Positions 17,277-25,330 of a DNA stretch of 64,000 bases are shown here, in pieces. The DNA is from Paenibacillus oleatilyticus (GTDB lineage Bacteria > Bacillota > Bacilli > Paenibacillales > NBRC-103111). The stretch's first letter is position 1. The number at the start of each line of letters is the position of its first letter. The stretch is from positions 108,308-172,307 of the forward strand of contig NZ_JAHNZO010000016.1 of assembly GCF_018998565.1 (NCBI RefSeq). The letters are read 5' to 3'. Below the pieces are notes generated by a model. The model did no database searches. It was not told where the DNA came from and saw only the letters and a program-made list of their open reading frames with translations. The translations under genes and the position numbers were made by a program.

Positions 17277-17654
17277 TCATCGGCCGTCCGAAGGCTGCGG
17301 TTTCGGCGTTCCTTCCGCCCCGCGGGTCATCCCGACGAAGCCTTCCTGATACGTATAGAGGACCTGCTCCCGCATCGGTCGTCCGCCGAGCAAATGCTCC
17401 TTCACCAGCTCCCGGCCCAGCTCGGGGGTCATTTCTTTGTACCAGACGCCCTCCGGATAGACGATGACGATACAACCGTCTTCGCACCGTCCGTTGCACC
17501 GCGTTCTTGTCGTGTGCACGACCGCGTCCGCCTGCTGCCGGGCAATCTCCTCCCGGATCGCCTTGGTTACTTCCTCGCCTTGCTGCCTCATACAGCTTCC
17601 GCCGTTGCAGATCAGCACGTGGTGGCGCGTACCGGATAAATTCCATGTAGTCAT
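17277..17654 (-). CDS. Thioredoxin-like [2Fe-2S] ferredoxin, CbiW-like
   Basis: A 125-residue protein of the (2Fe-2S) ferredoxin family with thioredoxin-like fold. Cysteines sit at 16, 21 (CNGGSC), 53, 57 and 61 (CNGRCEDGC), enough for one cluster. Similar proteins occur in cobalamin operons of bacilli (CbiW) and could supply electrons there. The start at 17654 is used since AAGGAGGAGG lies just upstream; the longer frame would run through the T-run of the riboswitch terminator. A cobalamin riboswitch and its terminator precede it, so expression should fall when B12 is abundant. It is the only gene before the next terminator. Confidence 0.88.
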   Translation of the reverse strand: MTTWNLSGTRHHVLICNGGSCMRQQGEEVTKAIREEIARQQADAVVHTTRTRCNGRCEDGCIVIVYPEGVWYKEMTPELGRELVKEHLLGGRPMREQVLYTYQEGFVGMTRGAEGTPKPQPSDGR

Positions 17655-17676
17655 GATTCCCGCCTCCTCCTTTTCG

Positions 17677-17723
17677 AAAAAAAAGAAAAGGAGCATTCCA
17701 ACCCTGTCGGTTAGAAATACTCC
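17677..17723 (-). terminator. Riboswitch-controlled terminator
   Basis: On the minus strand GGAGTATTTCTAACC pairs with GGTTGGAATGCTCC and is followed by a T-rich run of about 12. Placed between the cobalamin aptamer and the ferredoxin start, it is the likely OFF structure. Confidence 0.8.
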
Positions 17724-17842
17724 CTTCAGACCCGTATCTGCATCCCCGAATGCTCTGTCCGTAAGACAGCAGCTCCGCGCATCGGCATATCCGTTCTTCG
17801 TATCCTAACACCCCCTATGCTCCGTAGGGGCCAGCCGTGTTA

Positions 17843-18050
17843 TCGGATCAGGCAGGTATCCTGGCTTAGGACATCTCGCTCGGCGCCTTCCCAAAGACGT
17901 GTCTTCAGTGGCGTGCTGCCGAGCGATAGCTTGAATCAAGCGCCCTTCACAGTGGCGGGACCGCGACGGATTTGCACCGTCTTCCCTTTTAAGCTTCGGA
18001 CGAGGTCCGAAGCACCTAATTCCCGGTATTCAGTTGTTATGAACCTAACG
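17843..18050 (-). promoter_or_regulatory. Cobalamin (AdoCbl) riboswitch
   Basis: Minus-strand RNA contains the class signatures in order: ATTAGGTGC, GGGAAGACGGTGCAAATCC, GCGGTCCCGCCACTGTGA, and the B12 box AGCCAGGATACCTGCC. The conserved core spacing is normal. It lies about 190 bases upstream of the ferredoxin ATG, with a terminator between. Confidence 0.95.
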
Positions 18051-18105
18051 ATACCCGAGGGGAGGAGGCATTGTCAATATGTTCCTGCCGCGCAGCTGCT
18101 ACGTC

Positions 18106-18255
18106 CTACCGCGTTTCCCGGTGCAGAGTAACCTTCTTGAGCCGGGGGCAGTATTTGCGAAGCTCGAGCCGTCCCGGGTGAGTTTTCTTGTTCTTGGTGG
18201 TCGTATAATTCCGGTCGCCGCATTCCGTGCAGGCTAATGTAACGATGACGCGCAT
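18106..18255 (-). CDS. rpmG: Ribosomal protein L33 paralogue with partial zinc ribbon
   Basis: A 49-residue L33: [18 protein letters not shown] then [17 protein letters not shown]. Normal zinc-binding L33 has two CxxC pairs. Here Cys9 and Cys12 remain, but the second pair is CPRL (Cys36, Leu39), so one ligand is lost. This is intermediate between zinc-binding and zinc-free forms. Zinc-free ribosomal paralogues are typically made under zinc starvation. The gene follows yciC by 33 bases and has a strong AAAGGAGG site, so it should share the Zur-controlled promoter. It would replace a zinc-bound L33 and spare zinc. Confidence 0.9.
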   Translation of the reverse strand: MRVIVTLACTECGDRNYTTTKNKKTHPGRLELRKYCPRLKKVTLHRETR

Positions 18256-18288
18256 AAGGGACACCTCCTTTCGAGCCTATTCAACCAT

Positions 18289-19515
18289 TTATTGCAGCAA
18301 CGACGCTTCCAACTGCTCCGTCGATACGTTCGGCAGCCTGTCGGACAGCAAGCTCCAGTCTCCAGCCATTTCCTCATCCGTGAGCAGGCACGCGTCCAGC
18401 TCGGCCGTGATCCGCCGCCTGTCCGGGGCGATCCCGATCAGGACCAGCTTCGTCGTCCGGTCCCCGAAGACGGGGTCCCAATGCTGCGCCAGCTCCGGCT
18501 CCTCGGCCAGTATGGCCTGACGCTCCGCTTCCGGGAGCGCGGCCACCCAGTAGCCGGCCGGGCCGAATTGTATCGATGGGCCGGCTTGGCTCAAGCTTTG
18601 CGCAAGCGCGTTGCGGCTCGCCAGCCACACCGTCCCCTTCGCGCGGACGATCTCCTCCGGCCAGTCCGACATCCATGCCGTAAGCCGTTCGGGATGGAAC
18701 GGACGGCGGCGCTCATACACGAACGAGGAGATGCCGTACTCTTCCGTCTCCGGCGTATGATGGTCGTTCATCAGCTCCTGCATCCAGCCGGCCGAGGTGC
18801 TTGCAGCCTCGAAATCGAACAAGCCGGTGTTCAGAATCTCCTCCGGGTTCACCTCTCCCCGCTCGGTGCGCAGCAGCTTGGCCCGCGGCTGAAGCTTTTT
18901 CAGCACGCCCTCCAGTTCGTTAAGCTCTTCCTCTTCGACAAGATCGCATTTATTCAAGATAAGCACGTCGCAGAACTCGATCTGGCTGATCAGCAGGTCG
19001 ACCACATCGCGCGTATCGTCCGCGCCTACGGCCTGCTGCCTCTCCAGCAGCGATTCGCCGGAGGAATAGTCGTGCCAGAACCGGTAGGCGTCTACCACCG
19101 TGACCATACAGTCCAACCGGCACCACCGGGACAGATCGATGCCGTGCTCTTCGTCGATATAGGTGAACGTCTGCGCCACCGGCACCGGCTCGCCCACCCC
19201 GGTCGATTCGATCAGGATGTAATCGAACCGGCCTTCGAGCGCCAGCCGCTCCACCTCGCGCAGCAGGTCTTCCCGCAGCGTACAGCAGATGCAGCCGTTG
19301 GACATTTCTACAAGCTTTTCCTCCGTGCGGGACAGTCCGCCTCCGTCTTGAATCAGCGCCGCATCGACGTTCACTTCGCTAAGATCGTTGACGATGACCG
19401 CCACCTTCAAGCCATGTCGGTGATTCAGCACATAATTTAAAATGGTCGTCTTCCCGGCGCCCAAATAACCGCTCAGCACCGTTACCGGTATTTTCGTTGT
19501 ATTGTGTTCCATCAT
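18289..19515 (-). CDS. yciC: COG0523 GTPase, YciC-type zinc metallochaperone
   Basis: A 408-residue G3E-family GTPase with P-loop GYLGAGKTT (about 14-22), the metal-binding GCICC (CxCC) motif near residue 72, and NKCD for guanine recognition; the C-terminal CobW_C half is present (IQFGPAGYWVA, RTTKLVLIGI). YciC proteins deliver zinc to client enzymes when zinc is scarce. The ATG at 19515 follows AAAGG by seven bases. A Zur-like box lies just upstream and a zinc-sparing L33 gene follows, which strongly supports a zinc role rather than cobalamin synthesis (CobW), despite the B12 riboswitch nearby. Confidence 0.92.
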   Translation of the reverse strand: MMEHNTTKIPVTVLSGYLGAGKTTILNYVLNHRHGLKVAVIVNDLSEVNVDAALIQDGGGLSRTEEKLVEMSNGCICCTLREDLLREVERLALEGRFDYILIESTGVGEPVPVAQTFTYIDEEHGIDLSRWCRLDCMVTVVDAYRFWHDYSSGESLLERQQAVGADDTRDVVDLLISQIEFCDVLILNKCDLVEEEELNELEGVLKKLQPRAKLLRTERGEVNPEEILNTGLFDFEAASTSAGWMQELMNDHHTPETEEYGISSFVYERRRPFHPERLTAWMSDWPEEIVRAKGTVWLASRNALAQSLSQAGPSIQFGPAGYWVAALPEAERQAILAEEPELAQHWDPVFGDRTTKLVLIGIAPDRRRITAELDACLLTDEEMAGDWSLLSDRLPNVSTEQLEASLLQ

Positions 19516-19532
19516 CAGCAAACCTTTCTTAA

Positions 19533-19547
19533 ACGTAATTATTACTA
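19533..19547 (-). promoter_or_regulatory. Zur box upstream of yciC-rpmG
   Basis: ACGTAATTATTACTA contains the perfect inner palindrome GTAAT-N-ATTAC of the Bacillus Zur box (TCGTAATNATTACGA). It is 18 bases before the yciC start codon. Confidence 0.8.
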
Positions 19548-19657
19548 ATAAAACTCATTGTACTGAGACGCCCATCGTTTGTCAACGAACAAATTTCAGT
19601 CCGCAGTAGGTACCCGCCTTGCCTTTGTCGGAGGGACTGACGTTCATCGTTTTTATA

Positions 19658-19702
19658 CAAAAAAGACCCGCACCCGGCATCAACGATAGCCGGAAGCAGG
19701 TC
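19658..19702 (-). terminator. Terminator of the ABC importer/ferrochelatase operon
   Basis: Minus strand: GACCTGCTTCCGGC pairs with GCCGGGTGCGGGTC across a loop, followed by six T. It lies 15 bases after the stop at 19718. Confidence 0.8.
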
Positions 19703-19717
19703 CTCGCTTTATTCATC

Positions 19718-20671
19718 TTAAATTCCAAGTACGCTCGCCGTGCCGTACGCATCGTCCTTGCACCTGATGCGGCGGGCCGCGTAACGGCTCAGCATATCCA
19801 TAAACTCGTACGCATCGTTTAGAAACTCCGTGCGCACGAACTCCATCCCGGACTTCGTGGCCGACTCCCAACAGTCAATGCCCGCGTCGTACAGCACCTC
19901 CACATTCTCGGTCAGCGACATCAGCTCGCATACGACGACGGCTTTGCGTCCAGCCGCGGCTTCCGCCTCGATGACCTCCCGCACATCCGGGCCCAGCCAA
20001 ACCTGCGGCGCCGATCCCCCGCTGCGGTACGCCAGCCTCCACGGATAGCCACCCGCCGTCCGGGCGACGCTTGCCGCCAAAGCTTCAAACTCCGCGCAGA
20101 ACCGCTCGTTCGCTTGCGGCAGCCCCGGCTGGCTGTGTGCGGTGAAGAGCACGACGAAATCGCTCCGCCCTTCCGCGGACAACCAGTCTACCGCCGAGCG
20201 AAGACGACATCCCAACAGGTCGACGAACCGCGGCTCGGCCCACCAGCCCTCGATATCGACAACCGGGAGATCCACGCCGATTCGCTGAAGCGTGTCCCTG
20301 ACCTGCTTACGGTACGCTCCCGTGCCGGACCGCGTATACAGCGGCGTTACCGGAAGCGTCGCCACGCGACGCACGCCGTCGCGGATCATTTGCTCCACCG
20401 CCTTGGGGACGAAAGGCGGCGTATGCTTGCAGCCGACGTAGACTCTAACTTCGTCCAAAAGCAGCGCTCCGATCCTTCGCTCCAGCGCTTCCGCCTGTCT
20501 TAGCGTGACGGAGGCGAGCGGATCGCAGGTGCCGAGCTGCCGGTAGCGCCAGATCGCATCCCGCAGCCGCTCTTCGCCTGGAGGCTGCCCGTGGAAAATA
20601 TGCGTATAGAACGGCTCAATCTCGTCGACGGACCGGACCAGCCCGTACACCGGCAGCAGTATCCCGATCAT
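19718..20671 (-). CDS. Ferrochelatase-family protein
   Basis: A 317-residue class II chelatase of the HemH/CpfC fold. It keeps the active-site histidine region VLFTAHSQPG (His near 178) and an acidic second site in VCELMSLTENVEVLYDAG, near the place of the usual SDHIETLYEID. These two regions bind the metal and porphyrin. Sequence elsewhere is divergent, so it could insert iron into coproporphyrin, remove iron from imported heme, or act on another tetrapyrrole. Its ATG overlaps the TGA of the substrate-binding protein gene (ATGA), and it is the last gene of a four-gene iron/heme/B12-type importer operon. Confidence 0.82.
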   Translation of the reverse strand: MIGILLPVYGLVRSVDEIEPFYTHIFHGQPPGEERLRDAIWRYRQLGTCDPLASVTLRQAEALERRIGALLLDEVRVYVGCKHTPPFVPKAVEQMIRDGVRRVATLPVTPLYTRSGTGAYRKQVRDTLQRIGVDLPVVDIEGWWAEPRFVDLLGCRLRSAVDWLSAEGRSDFVVLFTAHSQPGLPQANERFCAEFEALAASVARTAGGYPWRLAYRSGGSAPQVWLGPDVREVIEAEAAAGRKAVVVCELMSLTENVEVLYDAGIDCWESATKSGMEFVRTEFLNDAYEFMDMLSRYAARRIRCKDDAYGTASVLGI

Positions 20672-21720
20672 GCTCCGGCCTCCTTTTTCACGCCGGAAGC
20701 CGACTCCAGTACATCCGCAATCTCTTCGATCGAATCAACGACGGCCGGATTGGCGTTCACAAGCTGCTTCGCCGCCATGACCCGAACCCGGCCTTCTTTC
20801 ACCGCCTTCAGAGTACTCCAGCCCGGATTCCCGGTCAGCTCCCGAAACGCCTGCTCCTTCTTCCCTTCCCAATCTGAAAGCAGGATGCAATCCGGGTCCG
20901 CCTGAATAATCTGTTCAATCGTCGCTTTCGTCGTGCGAGGCAGCCCCATCGTTTCGGCAGCAGGCACACCGCCTGCCAGCCGCACCAGATCGCTGGATAT
21001 ATTGTCCGGTCCCATCATATACGGCCCCGTATTCGGACCTACCGGCGAAAGCACGAGCACCGTCGGTTTGGAGACCGCTTTACGTCCCTCAACTTTGTTC
21101 CGGACAGCCTCCAGCTTGCCCTTCATCCGGTCCGTCACGGCCTTGGCTTTCTCCTCTTCGCCGAGCGCCCGCCCGATCAGGTTCAGTTGGTCCATGATTT
21201 GCCGAACCGTACTCCATTCCTTAAAGGTCATCACGGGAATGCCCGCCTGCTTCAAAATCGGATCGGCATCCTTTTCCCCATCATGAATCGTCGTCATCAG
21301 CACCAGATCGGGCTTGTAGGACAGCACCTGCTCCGGATCGAGCTTCGTCGCGCCCGTTATTTTGGTGCCGATCAGCTTGCCTTGTTCGGCATGAACGGAC
21401 AACTGCTCGTTGTCCAAGCTGCGGGGCGCAACGACGAAGCGGGAAGGATCGGCCAGCTCCAGCGCCATCTCGGCCGTATCCAGCGACAGTGCGGCGATGC
21501 GCTCGGGCTTGGCCGGAACGACCACTTCGTGCTTGCCGCCTGTCACCATCGTTCTCGGATAGGCTCCGGCCGGAGCCTTCCCCTCCTGCCCGTCAATCGG
21601 TCCGGCAGGCGCCGCTTGGGAACCGCATGCCGTCGCGAGCAGCAGCAGTGCGATCGTTCCTCCGAGCCGCCAGGGCTTGAAACCCGAGCTTTTATTTTTC
21701 ATTTGCTTCCGATGCAGCAT
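20668..21720 (-). CDS. Iron/heme-type ABC transporter substrate-binding lipoprotein
   Basis: A 350-residue lipoprotein of the periplasmic-binding FepB/BtuF type. The signal peptide ends in the lipobox LLATAC, so the mature protein begins at that cysteine. Residues about 60-340 form the two-lobed fold (PERIAALSLDTAEMALEL, VLSYKPDLVLMTT, ADPDCILLSDWEG). The start at 21720 is preferred since AAGGTGAG lies five bases upstream; the ATG at 21738 has no site. Such proteins capture ferric siderophores, heme or cobalamin. The downstream ferrochelatase-family gene favours a tetrapyrrole, but this is inference. Confidence 0.88.
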   Translation of the reverse strand: MLHRKQMKNKSSGFKPWRLGGTIALLLLATACGSQAAPAGPIDGQEGKAPAGAYPRTMVTGGKHEVVVPAKPERIAALSLDTAEMALELADPSRFVVAPRSLDNEQLSVHAEQGKLIGTKITGATKLDPEQVLSYKPDLVLMTTIHDGEKDADPILKQAGIPVMTFKEWSTVRQIMDQLNLIGRALGEEEKAKAVTDRMKGKLEAVRNKVEGRKAVSKPTVLVLSPVGPNTGPYMMGPDNISSDLVRLAGGVPAAETMGLPRTTKATIEQIIQADPDCILLSDWEGKKEQAFRELTGNPGWSTLKAVKEGRVRVMAAKQLVNANPAVVDSIEEIADVLESASGVKKEAGA

Positions 21721-21762
21721 GGCTCTCACCTTTTCCATTTTTTTCTATGTAGTTAATAAGCC

Positions 21763-22563
21763 TTAATAAGCCGCCTGCATCCGGACTTCGTCCAAGGCGG
21801 TCACCGCAGGTTTGCCGGTCCGTTCGTCACGGCGGACTGAGGCTTCCACCCCGTAAGCCTGCCGGAGCCGTTCGGATGTCATGACGCACTCCGGCGCCCC
21901 GGAAGCCAGCACATGTCCGTGCCGAAGCAGGATCAGCTCGTCGCAAAACCGCGCCGCCAAATTCAAATCGTGCAAAGCGGCAACGACGAGCAGCCCGGCA
22001 TTCGTTCTTTCCTGCAGCAGCTTCATGACGCGCAGCTGGTGCCGGATATCCAGCGCCGAAATCGGTTCGTCGAGCAGCAAAATCCGCGGCTGCTGGGCTA
22101 GCGCCTTGGCGATGAACACCATCTGCCGCTGTCCGCCGGATAACTCCGTCACCCTCCGGTCCGCAAGCGAGTCAATCCCGGTTGTGCACATCGCCTCACG
22201 CACTGCTTCACGGTCTGCCGCAGAGGCGGAAGCAAACCGCACCCGGTGGGCATAACGCCCCAGCATCACGATCTCTTCCGCCGTAAAATCAAGCTCGGCG
22301 CTCAAATCCTGCGGCACATATGCGATATGGCGGGCGACCGCTTTAGGCTTCATCCGGTGCAAGCAGGCCCCGTCCAACAGCACTTCTCCGGCGGCGGGCC
22401 GCCGTAATCCGCCCATGGCGCGAAGCAGCGTCGATTTGCCACTGCCGTTCGGACCGATCAAGCCGATGAAGCGTCCGGGCCTCATCTCCAAATTGACGTC
22501 ATGCAGGATCGTCTTCGATTCGGCTCGCTGCCACAGCTGCCGTACCGCAATAACCGTACTCAT
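21763..22563 (-). CDS. Iron/heme-type ABC transporter ATPase
   Basis: A 266-residue ATPase with Walker A GPNGSGKST, Q-loop AYVPQD, signature LSGGQRQMV, Walker B RILLLDEPISALD and switch ALHDLN. It is of the FecE/FepC/BtuD group that powers siderophore, heme or B12 uptake. Its ATG overlaps the TGA of the permease gene by four bases (ATGA), and the long upstream frame is an artefact of the permease region. The binding-protein gene follows after about 40 bases. Confidence 0.92.
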   Translation of the reverse strand: MSTVIAVRQLWQRAESKTILHDVNLEMRPGRFIGLIGPNGSGKSTLLRAMGGLRRPAAGEVLLDGACLHRMKPKAVARHIAYVPQDLSAELDFTAEEIVMLGRYAHRVRFASASAADREAVREAMCTTGIDSLADRRVTELSGGQRQMVFIAKALAQQPRILLLDEPISALDIRHQLRVMKLLQERTNAGLLVVAALHDLNLAARFCDELILLRHGHVLASGAPECVMTSERLRQAYGVEASVRRDERTGKPAVTALDEVRMQAAY

Positions 22564-23609
22564 GCCACCGCCCCTTTTCCGGATTTCAATACCATGCCCA
22601 AAAACAACGGAGCCCCTATCAAAGCGCAAACGACACCGACCTGCAGCGTCACCGGCTGGAGAACCATCCGGGATATCAAGTCCGCCACAACTAAAAATGT
22701 AGCTCCTCCAAGCGCGCTGGCCGGCAGCAGCACCCGGTGATCCGGTCCGGCCCATAAGCGGATCATATGCGGAACGACCAAGCCGACGAACCCGATGATC
22801 CCGCTTATCGCAACAGCCGAGCCGGTCATGAGCGAAGCGAGGCCCAGAATAAGATAACGCACCGCGCGTACCTTCATGCCGCTGCTTTGGGCATGCTCGT
22901 CGCCAAGCAGCAGCAAGTTCAAATCCCGGGCGAAGGCGCAAAGCAGCACGCAAGAGACAAGAATCGGCACGGCAATCAACTGCACGTGTCCCCAAGTCCG
23001 GGCTTCCAGCCCGCCTTGAAGCCAGAAAATAATGCTCCGCAGCTCCTGCTCGTTCCGCGAGCTGGCGACCAGAATGTTGATAACGGCGGACAGCAAAGCG
23101 TTCAGGCCGATCCCAAGCAGCAGAAGCGTCGTCACCGTAGAACGGCTGCTCCACCGCCAGACCGCAAGAATGACGCACACGGCAAGCAGCGCTCCGGTAA
23201 AAGCGGCAGCGGGCAGCAGCCATACTCCCAGCTGTGTCAAGCCGAAATACAAAGCGCACACGGCCCCGGCAGCGGCTCCGCTGGATACGCCGACGTAGCC
23301 CGGCTCAACGAGCGGATTGCGAAATAATCCTTGCATCGAAGCGCCCGAGATGCCGAGCGCCGCACCCACAAGCGCGCCGACCAGCACGCGCGGCAGACGT
23401 ACCTGCTCTATCACCAGCCGCTCGCGTTCACCCACCGTGCCATCCACCGGAAAAGCCAATTTTTCCAGCAGCAGGGCAAACGTTTGTTTAAACGGAACGG
23501 ACACGGGTCCGAAACCGGCGGCCATGACGATACTGGTTAGAAGAAGCGCGAAAAGCAGTCCAAAAACAAAGAACGGGGAGGAAAACAAAAGATGCCGACG
23601 CTTAAACAA
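22560..23609 (-). CDS. FecCD-family ABC transporter permease
   Basis: A 349-residue permease with about ten helices. Family motifs are visible: RLPRVLVGALVGAALGISGASMQGLFRNPLVEPGYVG spread over 75-110, SSGAAAGA, and GIIGFVGLVVPHMIRLWAGPDHR near 275. It forms the channel with the downstream ATPase. The TTG at 23609 follows AAGGAGG by about eight bases. It is the first gene of the operon, behind a strong sigma-A promoter at 23721-23749. Confidence 0.92.
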   Translation of the reverse strand: MFKRRHLLFSSPFFVFGLLFALLLTSIVMAAGFGPVSVPFKQTFALLLEKLAFPVDGTVGERERLVIEQVRLPRVLVGALVGAALGISGASMQGLFRNPLVEPGYVGVSSGAAAGAVCALYFGLTQLGVWLLPAAAFTGALLAVCVILAVWRWSSRSTVTTLLLLGIGLNALLSAVINILVASSRNEQELRSIIFWLQGGLEARTWGHVQLIAVPILVSCVLLCAFARDLNLLLLGDEHAQSSGMKVRAVRYLILGLASLMTGSAVAISGIIGFVGLVVPHMIRLWAGPDHRVLLPASALGGATFLVVADLISRMVLQPVTLQVGVVCALIGAPLFLGMVLKSGKGAVA

Positions 23610-23677
23610 CAGGAATCCTCCTTATGATTTCGATATTACGCCCGCTTACCGAGATGTTCGGCGGTGGGCAGCAAAAG

Positions 23678-23749
23678 AATATTTGTCTATGTACAAATAT
23701 TTTTCCTTAATGCAAAATTTATTCTATAAGGAAATTTTCTTTTAGTCAA
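23678..23749 (-). promoter_or_regulatory. Promoter of the importer operon with two inverted repeats
   Basis: Minus strand: TTGACT (23744-23749), 17-base spacer, TAGAAT (23721-23726). A TTTCCTTA/TAAGGAAA inverted repeat flanks the -10, and a second one, AATATTTGT-N6-ACAAATATT (23678-23701), lies just after the predicted start point. Neither matches the Fur box closely, so the regulator is unknown. Confidence 0.7.
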
Positions 23750-23834
23750 TAAAATTTGTTATTTCAGGGAAACATTCAAGAGAGCCCGATGGCTCTTCAC
23801 TTGTTTTTCGACTATGAAGGAGGTCCTTCGATAT

Positions 23835-24182
23835 ATGTCCGCTCTTCTCGGCTTTACGTGTCTTTTCGTCGGTCTGATTATCGTCAATGCCGTTTACTCT
23901 TATCAAAGCAAGCACATCGATCCCGCCTTCGGATCAACGTTTCTTTTTCAATTGAAGATGCTTCCCTTGTTTCTTCCGGCGAATCTGTTGATCGGGTACG
24001 GCGTCCGCTGGGTGCAGCAAAGCTTCGGTCAACTGACAACGGCTCTCGTGTCGGCCAAAATCGTCGAGCTTCTGGTATGTTTGATTATGGGATATATGTT
24101 TATGCAGGAGATGCCTACGTGGAAAACGTGGGTCGGACTTCTCATTATCATTGGCGGGTTTATCCTGATGAAGTGGAAGTAA
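23835..24182 (+). CDS. Small four-helix membrane protein, SMR/DMT-like
   Basis: A 115-residue protein with four hydrophobic helices, the size and layout of small multidrug resistance proteins and half-size DMT transporters; the last helix (TWKTWVGLLIIIGGFILMKW) is very like theirs. The ATG at 23835 is preferred because AAGGAGG lies 11 bases upstream; the in-frame ATG at 23814 overlaps that site. The conserved Glu of helix 1 in true SMR pumps is absent, so a transport substrate cannot be proposed. It stands alone between the importer promoter and a c-di-AMP riboswitch. Confidence 0.7.
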   Translation: MSALLGFTCLFVGLIIVNAVYSYQSKHIDPAFGSTFLFQLKMLPLFLPANLLIGYGVRWVQQSFGQLTTALVSAKIVELLVCLIMGYMFMQEMPTWKTWVGLLIIIGGFILMKWK

Positions 24183-24299
24183 GCGATGCTAAGGCTGGAA
24201 TACTTTGTGGGGTGAAATCTAGCGATCCTCGTGATAGACTGTAAGGGCCCTTGAGAGACCGGGCAGGCCAGAGACTTTCGGCTTAACCGGTTGTGTCGA

Positions 24300-24436
24300 G
24301 CGGACAACTACATTCAAGGCCGAAGCTTCTTTGGAAGCGCGGGGGAACCCATCTTTTGGGGTGAAGCCATAAGCTCTATGGCCGGGTGATTGCTCTTTGA
24401 CCCGAACCCGTCAGCTAACCTCGCAGGCCGGTAAAA
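24300..24436 (+). promoter_or_regulatory. Cyclic-di-AMP (ydaO) riboswitch
   Basis: The RNA shows the class landmarks in order: CGCGGGGGAACCCA, TTGGGGTGAAGCC, GGGTGATTGC, and the 3' block CCGAACCCGTCAGCTAACCTCG. It ends just before the ribosome binding site of the LysM-CAP gene. Known members switch off cell-wall hydrolase and osmolyte genes when c-di-AMP is high. I saw no promoter I could name in 24183-24299. Confidence 0.93.
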
Positions 24437-24450
24437 GGAGAGGATCTTTT

Positions 24451-25191
24451 TTGAAACGCATGAAAAAAGCTGCTTTGGTGAGTGTTTTGGCTCTTACTTC
24501 GGTGTTCGGAGCTGGTATGGCATCTGCTTCGGCTGCACCATGCGTCGTTACCGATAACGATACGTTGTCGACGATTTCCCAAAAATACGGCATTGATCTT
24601 TCCTCGCTGCTGAATTCGAACCCGCAGCTGTCCAACCCGAATGTGATTTGGAAAGGAATGATCATCAACATTCCGGGATTCGGCAACGGATGGAATCAGC
24701 CGACGACTCCGGTGAAACCGCAGCCGGTTCCTGCTAAGCCGCAACCGACGACTCCAGCGAAGCCTCAGCCGACGACTCCGGCACAACAACCGGATTCGGG
24801 TTCCCAGCAAGGGACGAATCAATCTGCTTTTGCCAGCCAAGTGGTGAACCTTGTGAACCAAGAGCGCGCGAAAGCCGGGCTTCAGCCGCTTACTTCCGAC
24901 AGCGCCTTGACAGGTATGGCCTTGGACAAAGCAAAAGACATGTATAACAACGGTTACTTCGATCATACATCCCCGACGTACGGGTCTCCATTCGATATGA
25001 TGAGATCTTACGGCATTCGTTATTCGTATGCGGGTGAAAATATCGCAAAAGGCCAGCGTTCCCCGCAAGAGGTAATGAATGCGTGGATGAACAGCCAAGG
25101 CCACCGTGAAAATATTTTGAGCCCGAACTTTACGAAAATCGGCGTTGCTTACTACAACGGCGTATGGGTTCAAGAATTTATCGCGAACTAA
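24451..25191 (+). CDS. Secreted LysM and CAP/SCP domain protein
   Basis: A 246-residue exported protein. Signal peptide at about 1-28 (LKRMKKAALVSVLALTSVFG... ASA), one LysM peptidoglycan-binding module (VVTDNDTLSTISQKYGIDLSS, about 31-75), a Pro/Lys/Gln-rich wall-spanning linker with three imperfect KPQPTTPA repeats, and a C-terminal CAP domain (about 125-246) with FDHTSP, YAGENIAKG and GHRENILSPNF motifs, as in YkwD proteins. It probably acts in or on the cell wall. The TTG at 24451 is preferred, seven bases after GGAGAGG. The c-di-AMP riboswitch controls it. Confidence 0.92.
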   Translation: MKRMKKAALVSVLALTSVFGAGMASASAAPCVVTDNDTLSTISQKYGIDLSSLLNSNPQLSNPNVIWKGMIINIPGFGNGWNQPTTPVKPQPVPAKPQPTTPAKPQPTTPAQQPDSGSQQGTNQSAFASQVVNLVNQERAKAGLQPLTSDSALTGMALDKAKDMYNNGYFDHTSPTYGSPFDMMRSYGIRYSYAGENIAKGQRSPQEVMNAWMNSQGHRENILSPNFTKIGVAYYNGVWVQEFIAN

Positions 25192-25211
25192 TAGCCTATT
25201 TATACCGACAT

Positions 25212-25243
25212 CGGATCGGTCCCCTTTCTGGGGATCGATTTTT
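25212..25243 (+). terminator. Terminator of the LysM-CAP gene
   Basis: GATCGGTCCCC, loop TTTCT, GGGGATCGATT followed by T-rich sequence, 20 bases past the stop. Confidence 0.8.
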
Positions 25244-25267
25244 GATTTATTTTCGAAAAAACGGGCA

Positions 25268-25289
25268 TTTCTAAAATTTTTTTTAGAAA
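25268..25289. promoter_or_regulatory. AT-rich inverted repeat
   Basis: TTTCTAAAA-TTTT-TTTTAGAAA, a perfect 9-bp inverted repeat. It could be an operator for the following small-gene transcript or a weak hairpin. No regulator can be named. Confidence 0.4.
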
Positions 25290-25330
25290 ATTCCGTATGA
25301 AACGATACAGACATATTCCATTGTTTACTG

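Noticed and set aside
18292..19440. 382-codon plus-strand frame opposite yciC
   Set aside because: Antisense shadow of a clear COG0523 gene.
24700..24800. Pro/Lys repeats in the LysM-CAP gene as a tandem repeat or CRISPR-like array
   Set aside because: Short codon-level linker repeats within a coding region; no spacers or repeats of CRISPR size anywhere in the window.
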